Below are positions 8,391-16,014 of a stretch of DNA of 46,589 nt, one piece after another; positions within the stretch are counted from its first letter, which is position 1, and each line of letters starts with the position of its first letter. Source of the DNA: Gammaproteobacteria bacterium (GTDB lineage: Bacteria > Pseudomonadota > Gammaproteobacteria > Arenicellales > Spongiicolonaceae); assembly GCA_028817275.1 (NCBI GenBank), contig JAPPPZ010000063.1, positions 1 to 46,589 on the forward strand, in the 5' to 3' direction. Under the pieces are notes generated by a model. The model was given only the letters and a program-made list of their open reading frames with translations, was not told where the DNA came from and made no database searches. Both the position numbers and the translations under genes were made by a program.

Positions 8391-8475
8391 GCCGAAGTGG
8401 TGGAATTGGTAGACACGCCGTCTTGAGGGGGCGGTGGCGCAAGCCGTGCCGGTTCGAGTCCGGCCTTCGGCACCA
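8391..8475 (+). tRNA. leuU: tRNA-Leu (anticodon GAG)
   Basis: The 85-base gene folds as a class II tRNA. The acceptor strands are GCCGAAG and CTTCGGC, the D-arm contains TGGTAGA and the T-arm contains GGTTCGAGTCC. The anticodon arm CCGTC-TTGAGGG-GGCGG places GAG as the anticodon. The variable arm is long, as expected for leucine, and the CCA end is encoded. Sequence and position after secG match E. coli leuU. Confidence 0.96.
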
Positions 8476-8487
8476 GGCACCGGTGTG

Positions 8488-8778
8488 ATGCAATCTCCCT
8501 GGCTGCTCATCATCGCGGCCCTGGTCGCGGCCAACGCGCCGTGGATTTCCGACCGCGTTTTGTTTTTGTTCCGCCCGGCCGGCGAAAAGGGCGCCGCTGT
8601 CCGGCTGCTGGAATGGCTGCTGATGCTGGCCCTCACCGCCGCCCTGGCCGCCGGCCTGGAGCGCAAGGCCACCGGCGCCATCGCCGCCCAGGACTGGGAG
8701 TTTTATGTGGTGAACTTTTTTCTGTTCGCCGTGTTCTCGCTGCCGGGAATTCTGTGGCGGCTGGGCCGGCGGCGGTGA
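8488..8778 (+). CDS. DUF2818 membrane protein
   Basis: The 96-residue product begins MQSPWLLIIAALVAANAPW, followed by three more hydrophobic stretches (for example LLMLALTAALAAGL and NFFLFAVFSLPGIL). This matches the DUF2818 family. In many beta- and gammaproteobacteria this gene is the last one of the NADH dehydrogenase (nuoA-N) operon, and the usual order is secG, tRNA-Leu, nuoA-N, DUF2818. Here only 12 bases separate the tRNA from this gene and no nuo gene is present. The in-frame codons upstream lie inside the tRNA, so the ATG at 8488 is the start. Its function is unknown. Confidence 0.8.
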   Translation: MQSPWLLIIAALVAANAPWISDRVLFLFRPAGEKGAAVRLLEWLLMLALTAALAAGLERKATGAIAAQDWEFYVVNFFLFAVFSLPGILWRLGRRR

Positions 8779-8788
8779 GGGTTTGGTT

Positions 8789-9673
8789 TTACAGCGGCGA
8801 CTCGACGCCATGCGCGCGGCAGGCGAGGGTGACGGTATTGTGCAGCAGGCAGGCGATGGTCATGGGCCCGACGCCGCCGGGCACCGGGGTGATGGCGGCG
8901 GCGACTGCGGCGGCGGCGGCAAAATCCACATCGCCGACCAGGGCCGGTTTGCCGCCGCCGCGGTCCACCCGGTTAATGCCCACGTCCACCACCACCGCGC
9001 CGGGCTTAATCCAGTCGCCGCCCACCAGCCGCGGCCGGCCCACCGCGGCGACCACGATGTCGGCCCGGCGGCATTCACCGGGCAGGTCGCGGGTGCGCGA
9101 GTGGGCGATGGTGACGGTGCAATGCTCACGCAGCAGCAGTTGCGCCATGGGCTTGCCCACAATGTTGGAGCGGCCGATGATGATGGCGCGCATGCCGGCG
9201 AGGTCGTCCACCGTGTTCTTAATCAGCATCAGGCAGCCCAGCGGCGTGCACGGCACCACGGCGTCGCCGCTGCCGCTGGCCAGCAGGCCGGCGTTCACCG
9301 GGTGGAAACCGTCGGCGTCCTTGTGCGGCGCGATGGCGTTCAGCACCGCGGCCTCGTTAATGTGCGGCGGCAGCGGCAACTGCACCAAAATGCCGTGCAC
9401 CTCGGGGTCGCCGTTCAGTTCGGCAATCAGCGCCAGCAGTTCGGACTCGCCGGTTGCGGCGTCCAGCCGGTGCTCCAGCGAGCGCATGCCGGCGGCCGCG
9501 GTCTGCTTTGCCTTGTTGCGCACATACACGCGGCTGGCCGGGTTGTCGCCCACCAGCACCACCGCCAGGCCGGGGCGCAGGCCGTGGCACTCCACCAGGC
9601 CGGCCACCGCCCCAGTCAGGCGCTTGTGCAATTCCTCGGCGGTTGATTTTCCGTCTATAATGCGGCTGCTCAC
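8789..9673 (-). CDS. folD: Methylene-THF dehydrogenase / methenyl-THF cyclohydrolase FolD
   Basis: FolD oxidises 5,10-methylene-THF to methenyl-THF with NADP+ and hydrolyses it to 10-formyl-THF. The 294-residue protein has the catalytic tyrosine and lysine in YVRNKAKQ, then [10 protein letters not shown], the nucleotide loop [11 protein letters not shown] and the terminal [10 protein letters not shown]. The start is a GTG at 9673. The frame remains open upstream for more than 180 codons, but that part is antisense to the corrinoid gene, and family members begin with an SSRIIDGK-like lead. It is divergent from the corrinoid cluster across 72 bases. With fhs at 42873 it could run C1 oxidation to formate. 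Confidence 0.95.
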   Translation of the reverse strand: MSSRIIDGKSTAEELHKRLTGAVAGLVECHGLRPGLAVVLVGDNPASRVYVRNKAKQTAAAGMRSLEHRLDAATGESELLALIAELNGDPEVHGILVQLPLPPHINEAAVLNAIAPHKDADGFHPVNAGLLASGSGDAVVPCTPLGCLMLIKNTVDDLAGMRAIIIGRSNIVGKPMAQLLLREHCTVTIAHSRTRDLPGECRRADIVVAAVGRPRLVGGDWIKPGAVVVDVGINRVDRGGGKPALVGDVDFAAAAAVAAAITPVPGGVGPMTIACLLHNTVTLACRAHGVESPL

Positions 9674-9745
9674 GGTGTCGCCTCCGGCGGTTGACCGGGC
9701 GAGTATAATCTTTTTCCACTTGCCATTCGCACAGGGCGCAAAATC
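9674..9745 (+). promoter_or_regulatory. Divergent folD / corrinoid-cluster intergenic region
   Basis: A TATAAT hexamer lies at 9704-9709, 36 bases before the corrinoid-protein ATG. No good -35 stands 16-18 bases upstream, because the TTGACC at 9691-9696 is only seven bases away. The corrinoid cluster may therefore need an activator, or the hexamer may be chance. No clear operator dyad was seen. Confidence 0.3.
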
Positions 9746-10461
<716 letters not shown>

Positions 10462-10465
<4 letters not shown>

Positions 10466-11205
10466 CGGTTGCAGCCTTGAAAATGGCCGCGCCGGCGCCG
10501 GAGGCGGAAAACGCCGGGTGCAAGATGGCGGGTGCAGAGTCCAAAGTGCCGGATGCAGAGTCCCAGGTGCTGGTCATCGCCTGCGGCGCGCTGGCGCGGG
10601 AGATACTTTGGCTGTGCGAGTCCGGCGGCTGGCGCCACTTTAAGTTGCAGTGCCTGCCGGCAAAGTTGCACAACCGCCCGCAGCGCATCCCCGAGGCGGT
10701 GCGCCGCCAGATTCATGCCGGCCGCCGCCGCGGCCACCGCCGCATTTTCATCGCCTACGGCGACTGCGGCAGCGGCGGGTTGCTGGACCGCATGATTGCC
10801 GAGGAAAACGCCGCCGCCGCTGATGGCGAATTTAAGATTGAGCGCCTGCCCGGCGCGCACTGCTATGAGTTTTACGCCGGCGGTGAGCTTTTTCAATCGC
10901 TGAGCGAGGCCGAACCCGGCACTTTCTACCTCACCGACTTTCTCACCCGCCACTTTGAGCGGCTGATAATTCAGGGCCTCGGCGTTGACCGCCACCCGCA
11001 ACTTGCCGAAATTTATTTCGCCCACTACAAAAAAATGGTTTACCTGTCGCAGCGCGACGATGCGCAGTTGCGCGCCGCCGCCGCCAGCCACGCCGCGCGG
11101 CTGGGCCTGGCGTTTGAGCACCGCGCCTGCGGCTACGGCGAACTGGGCCTCACCCTCGCGCGCATCGCGCAGCCGCAACCGCAACCGCAAAGGCCGGGCG
11201 CATGA
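10462..11205 (+). CDS. DUF1638 protein of corrinoid methyltransferase clusters
   Basis: The conserved region begins [14 protein letters not shown] near residue 36 and runs to the end of the 247-residue protein. It contains [10 protein letters not shown], a conserved-looking cysteine site, and [11 protein letters not shown]. These features fit DUF1638, a family of unknown function that accompanies MttB-type corrinoid systems. Cysteines and histidines in these motifs hint at metal or cofactor binding, but that is inference. The GTG start at 10462 gives a 35-residue leader made largely of a 7-residue tandem repeat ([14 protein letters not shown]). The true start could be an internal ATG or even lie closer to the domain. 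It overlaps both neighbours by four bases. Confidence 0.8.
10531..10572 (+). repeat. Two-copy 21-bp tandem repeat in the DUF1638 leader
   Basis: Two adjacent 21-base units share TGCAGAGTCC and a downstream GTGC. They encode the related heptads GAESKVP and DAESQVL. A partial related unit (GGGTGCAAGATGGC) precedes them. The repeat keeps the reading frame and lies outside the conserved domain. Confidence 0.7.
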
Positions 11206-11507
11206 GCGGCGCGCGGCTGACCGTGGTGTGGTGGCGCGACATCCCGGCGCAAGTGACGGCCAAGCGCGGCCGCGAACGGGCCGCCGCGCCGCTGCCGGAA
11301 CGTTTTCAGGAAGCCATCGACCGCGCCGCCATGCGCGCCGGGCTGGCCGGCACCGACGAATACCTTTCCGAATGGCGCCGCGAGGCGCGCGACTGCGGCG
11401 GTGACTTGCAGGCCGAGGCCGAGGCTGAAGCCGGGCGCCTGGACGCCGGGTTCAGCGACCAGCGGCTGCAGGCGCTGGTGTCCAACCGGGGCGTCGCGCC
11501 GGAGTAG
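11202..11507 (+). CDS. 'Virulence factor' family small protein (PF13769-like)
   Basis: The 101-residue product starts with LTVVWWRDIPAQVTAKRG and contains FQEAIDRAAMRAGLAGTDEYLSEWRR split over the middle. This fits a small family labelled 'virulence factor' in databases that is regularly found in MttB/MtbC corrinoid clusters. Despite the label there is no evidence of a virulence role. The conserved WWRDIP suggests a structural or binding motif. Its position between the DUF1638 and MTHFR-like genes, with ATGA overlap upstream, points to a job in the same C1 pathway, perhaps assembly or regulation of the corrinoid complex. The C-terminal half is Glu/Ala-rich and probably helical. Confidence 0.75.
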   Translation: MSGARLTVVWWRDIPAQVTAKRGRERAAAPLPERFQEAIDRAAMRAGLAGTDEYLSEWRREARDCGGDLQAEAEAEAGRLDAGFSDQRLQALVSNRGVAPE

Positions 11508-11509
11508 TG

Positions 11510-12415
11510 ATGAACGCCGACGCCAAAGCCCAGGTGCGTGATTTCATGGCCGGGTTCACCATTGAAACCACCCCCGGCGCTGCGGCAAAAATCGCCGACT
11601 ACCGCGAGCATTTGCGCCCCGGCGCCACCGTCGCCGTCACCTTCCTGCCCGGCTCCGACTACGCCGCCACCGTCGCCGTCGCCCGCCGCCTGCGCGCCGA
11701 AGGCTTTGAACCGTCGCCGCACATCGCCGCGCGCTCCATCACCGGCGAGGCGGTGTTGCGCGACTTTCTCGCCCGCCTGCGCGGCGAGGCCGGCGTCACC
11801 CGCGCCGTGGTGCTGGCCGGCGCCGTGGACAAGGCCCTCGGCCCCTACGACAGTTCCATGGCGGTGCTGGAAAGCGGCCTGCTGGACGAGTTCGGCATCA
11901 CCACCATCGGCGTCGCCGGCCACCCCGAAGGCAGCCCCGACATCAGCGACGAGGCCCTGGCCGCCGCGCTGCAATTCAAAAACGACCTGGCCGAGCGCAG
12001 CGGCGCCGACTTTTACCTGGTCACCCAGTTCGTGTTTGAGGCCGCGCCGGTGATTGCCTGGGAACGGGCGGTGCGCGCCGCCGGCAACCGCCTGCCGGTG
12101 CATGTCGGCATCCCCGGCCTGGCCACGTTGAAAACGCTCATCAACCACGCCCGCGCCTGCGGCATCGGCCCGTCCATGCGCTTTCTCACCCGCCAGGCGC
12201 GCAATGTGGCCAGGCTGGTGAAGGTGAGCGCGCCGGACAAACTGGTGCTGGACCTCGCCCGCCACAGCAAAGCGGATGCCGGCTGCGGCATCGTCAAAGC
12301 GCACATCTACCCCCTCGGCGGCCTGCGGCGCAGCGCCGAGTGGGCCTACGCGCTCAGCGACGGCGCCTTCACCGCCGCCGGCGATGTGTTGACACCGGAC
12401 GCGGCGGTGGATTAA
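11510..12415 (+). CDS. Methylenetetrahydrofolate reductase-like protein
   Basis: The 301-residue protein has the fold order of FAD-dependent MTHFR. It begins FTIETTPGAAAKIADY, then shows TFLPGSDY, later VAGHPEGSPD, FYLVTQFVFE and VGIPGLATLKTLI. MTHFR interconverts 5,10-methylene-THF and 5-methyl-THF. In a catabolic corrinoid cluster it is expected to oxidise methyl-THF, the opposite of the methionine-synthesis direction. The sequence is more divergent than housekeeping MetF, which fits a dedicated copy. A GTG (11507) directly precedes the ATG (11510). I prefer the ATG because GGAG lies six bases upstream of it. A 60-base gap follows before the methyltransferase gene. Confidence 0.85.
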   Translation: MNADAKAQVRDFMAGFTIETTPGAAAKIADYREHLRPGATVAVTFLPGSDYAATVAVARRLRAEGFEPSPHIAARSITGEAVLRDFLARLRGEAGVTRAVVLAGAVDKALGPYDSSMAVLESGLLDEFGITTIGVAGHPEGSPDISDEALAAALQFKNDLAERSGADFYLVTQFVFEAAPVIAWERAVRAAGNRLPVHVGIPGLATLKTLINHARACGIGPSMRFLTRQARNVARLVKVSAPDKLVLDLARHSKADAGCGIVKAHIYPLGGLRRSAEWAYALSDGAFTAAGDVLTPDAAVD

Positions 12416-12475
12416 AACGCCGCGACTTTTTTCACCGCAACCATCGCCCTCACCTGCAACCCCGCCGCGCCCGCC

Positions 12476-13408
12476 ATGACCGACACCATTCTCAGTTCCG
12501 CCAGCCGCGAAACCGTCATCGGTTTTGAACGCCCCTTCGTCATTATCGGCGAGCGCATCAACCCCACCGGCCGCAAAATTTTGGCCGCCGAGATGGCCGC
12601 CGGCAATTACGAGCGCGTCAGCGGCGATGCGCTGGCGCAGGTGCAGGCCGGCGCCGCCATGCTGGATGTCAACGCCGGCATTCCGCTGGCCGACGAGCCG
12701 CGCATCCTCGCCGAGTGCGTCGAGTTGGTGCAGTCGCTCACCGATGTCCCGCTGTCCATCGACTCCTCCATTGTCGCCGCGCTGGAGGCCGGCCTCGCCG
12801 TCTACCGGGGCAAGGCGCTGGTGAACTCGGTGACCGGCGAGGAGGAGCGGCTGGAGAGCGTTCTGCCGCTGGTCAAAAAACACGGCGCCGCGGTGGTCGC
12901 CATTTCCAACGACGAGAGCGGCATTTCCGAGGACCCCAACGTGCGCTTTGCGGTGGCGAAGAAAATTGTCGAGCGCGCCGCCGACCACGGCATCCACTAC
13001 AGCGACGTGGTGGTGGACCCGCTGGTGATGCCCATCGGCGCCGTCAACAGCGCCGGCCGCGGGGTGATGGAATTAATCCGCCGCCTGCGCGGTGAACTTA
13101 AAGTGAACACCACTTGCGGCGCCTCCAACGTCAGTTTCGGCCTGCCCAACCGCAACGGCCTGAACGCGGCCTTCCTGACCATGGCCATCGGCGCCGGCAT
13201 GACCAGCGCCATCACCAGCCCGCTGCACGAGGAGGTCATTCAGGCCGTCATGGGCGCCGATGTCATGGCCGGCCACGACCCCAACTGCGCAAAGTGGATT
13301 AAAAAATACAGCGCCAACTCCGCCGCCGGCGCCGCCGAACCCCGAACCGGCGGCCGCGGCAGCCGTGAAGAAAGAGAAGCCCGGCGGGCGGCGCGGCGCC
13401 GGGCTTGA
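12476..13408 (+). CDS. Methyltetrahydrofolate:corrinoid methyltransferase (pterin-binding, MtrH/MtvA-like)
   Basis: The 310-residue protein belongs to the pterin-binding methyltransferase family that moves methyl groups between a corrinoid protein and tetrahydrofolate. Recognisable parts in order are IIGERINPTGRK, MLDVNAGIP, LSIDSS, ALVNSV, VVVDPLVMPIGA and TTCGASNVSFGLPNR. These supply the Asp and Asn residues that hold the pterin ring. It should receive the methyl group from the corrinoid protein encoded at 9746 and make 5-methyl-THF for the MTHFR-like enzyme. After about residue 280 the sequence becomes a basic Arg/Glu/Ala tail that is not part of the family core. Confidence 0.9.
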   Translation: MTDTILSSASRETVIGFERPFVIIGERINPTGRKILAAEMAAGNYERVSGDALAQVQAGAAMLDVNAGIPLADEPRILAECVELVQSLTDVPLSIDSSIVAALEAGLAVYRGKALVNSVTGEEERLESVLPLVKKHGAAVVAISNDESGISEDPNVRFAVAKKIVERAADHGIHYSDVVVDPLVMPIGAVNSAGRGVMELIRRLRGELKVNTTCGASNVSFGLPNRNGLNAAFLTMAIGAGMTSAITSPLHEEVIQAVMGADVMAGHDPNCAKWIKKYSANSAAGAAEPRTGGRGSREEREARRAARRRA

Positions 13409-13411
13409 GCG

Positions 13412-13870
13412 ATGCGGTTCCTGATCAATGCCGTCGGCATCCTGTCCGCTGTTGCCGGCGCCGCCATCGCTGTTGTCGGCGCGGCCGCCATTGTGGGAAT
13501 TGATTTTTCGGGCGCGGCCGCAAACCCTCCTTTTCCCGGCGCTCTCTTCATGATTATGGTCGGCGCGCTGCTCGCCTTTAACAATACGCGCTGCATTTTC
13601 AGCAAACAAAATTCCATCAGGTTTTTAACCGTCACCGCCGGGGTCGCCATCGCCGCCGCCGTTGGCGGCATTGCTGTCGCTGTCTACGGCGTTTTCCGCA
13701 TGCAGAGCAGCGCCGGCGGCCTGGGCGCCATCCTGGCCGGCCTGCTGATTAATATGCTGAGCGTCGCGCTGCTGGCAAATATCCGGGGAATGCTCGGCGG
13801 CGCAAATCGCGGCATTGGCGGCGGCGCCGCCGCTGGGGACGGGTCGGATTCATCCGGAGTCAAACCATGA
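13412..13870 (+). CDS. Hypothetical membrane protein inserted in the corrinoid cluster
   Basis: No family is recognised. The 152-residue product has four likely transmembrane segments: about residues 5-28, 43-60, 70-92 and 100-122. A short basic loop sits between helices 2 and 3, and the C-terminus is a soluble Gly/Asp-rich tail. It starts three bases after the methyltransferase stop and its own stop overlaps a 20-codon stub (ATGA), so it is transcribed with the corrinoid genes. The helices are built mostly from Ala, Val, Gly and Ile, so composition alone inflates any similarity. It could transport or sense a methylated substrate, but nothing in the sequence proves this. Confidence 0.6.
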   Translation: MRFLINAVGILSAVAGAAIAVVGAAAIVGIDFSGAAANPPFPGALFMIMVGALLAFNNTRCIFSKQNSIRFLTVTAGVAIAAAVGGIAVAVYGVFRMQSSAGGLGAILAGLLINMLSVALLANIRGMLGGANRGIGGGAAAGDGSDSSGVKP

Positions 13871-13929
13871 GCGAATACCACGGCAGATGCCTGTGCGGCG
13901 CGCCGCGCCATCGCGGCGGGCGCGGTTGA
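13867..13929 (+). pseudogene. Stub of a GFA (glutathione-dependent formaldehyde-activating) family gene
   Basis: Twenty codons begin MSEYHGRCLCGAPRH and then stop (TGA, 13927-13929). The opening resembles the first strand of GFA/CENP-V-type zinc proteins, which commonly start with Y.GSCLCGAVR, where the CxC pair binds zinc. The rest of the expected 120-150 residues is absent, and the RACo-like gene starts one base later. The frame starts inside the stop of the preceding membrane-protein gene. A truncated copy of a formaldehyde-linked family inside a C1 cluster is notable, but twenty residues limit certainty. It could also be a leader peptide. Confidence 0.45.
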
Positions 13930-13930
13930 C

Positions 13931-15961
13931 ATGGCCGCTGACGCGCTGGTGGTGTTTACTCCTTCGGGTCGGCGTGGGCGCTTTCCCAAAGGGACGCCGG
14001 TGTTGCAGGCGGCGCAGCAACTCGGTGTCGACCTTGATTCCGTTTGCGGCGGGCGCGGCATGTGCGGCAGGTGCCAGGTGCTGCTCAGCGCCGGGCGTTT
14101 CGCCAAGCACGGCCTCACCTCGCGCGCCGAGCACCTGAGCGAGCCCGGCGACACCGAGGAGGAATACCGCGAAGTTTACGGCATGGAAGAGGGCCGGCGG
14201 CTGGGCTGCTCGGCGCAAATCCTCGGCGATGTGGTGATTGACGTGCCGCCGGACAGCCAGGTGCACCGCCAGGTGGTGCGCAAGGACGCCGAGGTGATGG
14301 ACATCAACCTCAATCCGGTGATTCGAATTTATTACGTGGAGGTGCAGCAGCCCGACATGCACGACCCGGCCGGCGATTTGTGGCGGTTGAAAAAGGCGCT
14401 GGAGTTTGAGTGGCGGCTGGAGGATCTGGTGGTGGACATTGGCCCGTTGCACGACCTGCAGGGCGCGCTGCGCGCCGGCGAGTGGAAAGTGACGGTGGCG
14501 GTGCACCACGGCCCGCGCGCCGACCGCATCATCGCCGTGTGGCCCGGCTTTCGCGCGCGCGCCTATGGCATCGCCGTGGACGTGGGCTCCACCACCATCG
14601 CCGCCCATCTGTGCGACTTGTCCAGCGGCGAGGTCGCAGCCTCGGCCGGCGCCATGAACCCGCAGATTCGCTTCGGCGAAGACCTGATGAGCCGGGTGTC
14701 ATATGTGATGATGAACCCCGGCGGCGACAAGGAGATGACCCGCGCGGTGCGCGAAGCGGTGCAGAAACTGGCCGGGGAAGTGGCCGCCGCGGCCGGCATC
14801 GGCGTGGGCGACATTCTGGATGTGACCTTTGTCGGCAACCCCATCATGCACCACCTGCTGCTCGGCATCAGCCCGGTGGAGCTCGGCGGCGCGCCGTTTG
14901 CGCTGGCCACCGACGAGGCGCTGAGTCTGTGGGCCAACGAATTGGACTTGCGCCTGCACCCCAACGCACGGGTTTTTGTGCTGCCGTGCATCGCCGGCCA
15001 TGTGGGCGCCGACACCGCCGCGGTGGCGCTGTCCGAGGCGCCGCACTTGCGTGACGAGATTTCGCTCATCGTGGATGTGGGCACCAACGCCGAGATTCTG
15101 CTCGGCAACCGCCGCCGCATCCTCGCCGCCTCCAGCCCCACCGGCCCTGCTTTTGAGGGCGCGCAAATCAGTTGCGGCCAGCGCGCCGCGCCCGGCGCGG
15201 TGGAACGGGTGCGCATTGACCGTAAAACGTTGGAGCCGCGCTTCAAGGTGATTGGCTGCGATGCGTGGTCCGACGACCCGGCTTTCGCCGCCGGCGCGGC
15301 CGGCATCGGCGTCACCGGCATCTGCGGCTCGGGCATCATTGAGGCGCTGGCCGAAATGTTTCTCGCCGGCATCATCAGCGCCGATGGCGTGATTGACGGC
15401 GCACTGGCATCGCGTACACGGCGCATTGTTAAAGACGGCCGCACTTTTCAATATGTCCTCCACCAGGGCGGCGGTGAAGGCGGCGGCCGCGCGCTCACCA
15501 TCACCCAGAACGACGTGCGCGCCGTGCAACTGGCCAAGGCGGCGCTGTACGCCGGCGTCAAACTGCTGATGGACCACCTCGGCGTGCCGGCGGTGGAGCG
15601 CATCCGCCTGGCCGGCGCCTTCGGCAGCCGCATCGACGTCAAATACGCAATGGTGCTCGGCTTGATTCCGGACTGTGAATTGTCGCAGGTCAGTTCGGCC
15701 GGCAACGCGGCCGGCGCCGGCGCCCGCATCGCGCTGCTGGACGGCAACTCGCGCACCGAAATTTCCGCGGCGGTGCGCAATATAGAAAAAATCGAAACCG
15801 CGGTGGAGCCGCGCTTTCAGGAACACTTCGTGGACGCCATGGCCATTCCGCACAAGAGCGATGCATTCCCGCACCTGGCGCGCGCAGTGGACCTGCCGCC
15901 GCCGAAAATTTCCGCCGCGCAGACTGGCGCCGGCAAAAAACGCCGCCGCCGCCCGGCTTGA
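13931..15961 (+). CDS. ASKHA-domain reductive activator of corrinoid proteins (RACo/RamA-like)
   Basis: Corrinoid proteins sometimes oxidise from Co(I) to inactive Co(II). RACo-type proteins use ATP and an iron-sulfur cluster to reduce them again. The 676-residue product has an N-terminal [2Fe-2S] ferredoxin domain with CGGRGMCGRC and a fourth cysteine in RLGCSAQ. A linker domain and a large ASKHA (DUF4445) ATPase domain follow, with phosphate loops GIAVDVGSTTIAAH (near 214) and LIVDVGTNAEILLGN, and GSGIIEALAEM and GAFGSRID nearer the C-terminus. The last 15 residues are basic (GKKRRRRPA). It closes the corrinoid cluster. The electron donor is not encoded beside it, although two ferredoxins lie elsewhere in the window. 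Confidence 0.92.
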   Translation: MAADALVVFTPSGRRGRFPKGTPVLQAAQQLGVDLDSVCGGRGMCGRCQVLLSAGRFAKHGLTSRAEHLSEPGDTEEEYREVYGMEEGRRLGCSAQILGDVVIDVPPDSQVHRQVVRKDAEVMDINLNPVIRIYYVEVQQPDMHDPAGDLWRLKKALEFEWRLEDLVVDIGPLHDLQGALRAGEWKVTVAVHHGPRADRIIAVWPGFRARAYGIAVDVGSTTIAAHLCDLSSGEVAASAGAMNPQIRFGEDLMSRVSYVMMNPGGDKEMTRAVREAVQKLAGEVAAAAGIGVGDILDVTFVGNPIMHHLLLGISPVELGGAPFALATDEALSLWANELDLRLHPNARVFVLPCIAGHVGADTAAVALSEAPHLRDEISLIVDVGTNAEILLGNRRRILAASSPTGPAFEGAQISCGQRAAPGAVERVRIDRKTLEPRFKVIGCDAWSDDPAFAAGAAGIGVTGICGSGIIEALAEMFLAGIISADGVIDGALASRTRRIVKDGRTFQYVLHQGGGEGGGRALTITQNDVRAVQLAKAALYAGVKLLMDHLGVPAVERIRLAGAFGSRIDVKYAMVLGLIPDCELSQVSSAGNAAGAGARIALLDGNSRTEISAAVRNIEKIETAVEPRFQEHFVDAMAIPHKSDAFPHLARAVDLPPPKISAAQTGAGKKRRRRPA

Positions 15962-16014
15962 CCTTCACCCTTGGCCCGCGCATACTTGCCTCCCCCGTTG
16001 TTTCCGACCGCGCC

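Noticed and set aside
9691-9709. TTGACC and TATAAT before the corrinoid gene as a sigma-70 promoter
   Set aside because: The spacer is only seven bases, too short for a working -35/-10 pair.
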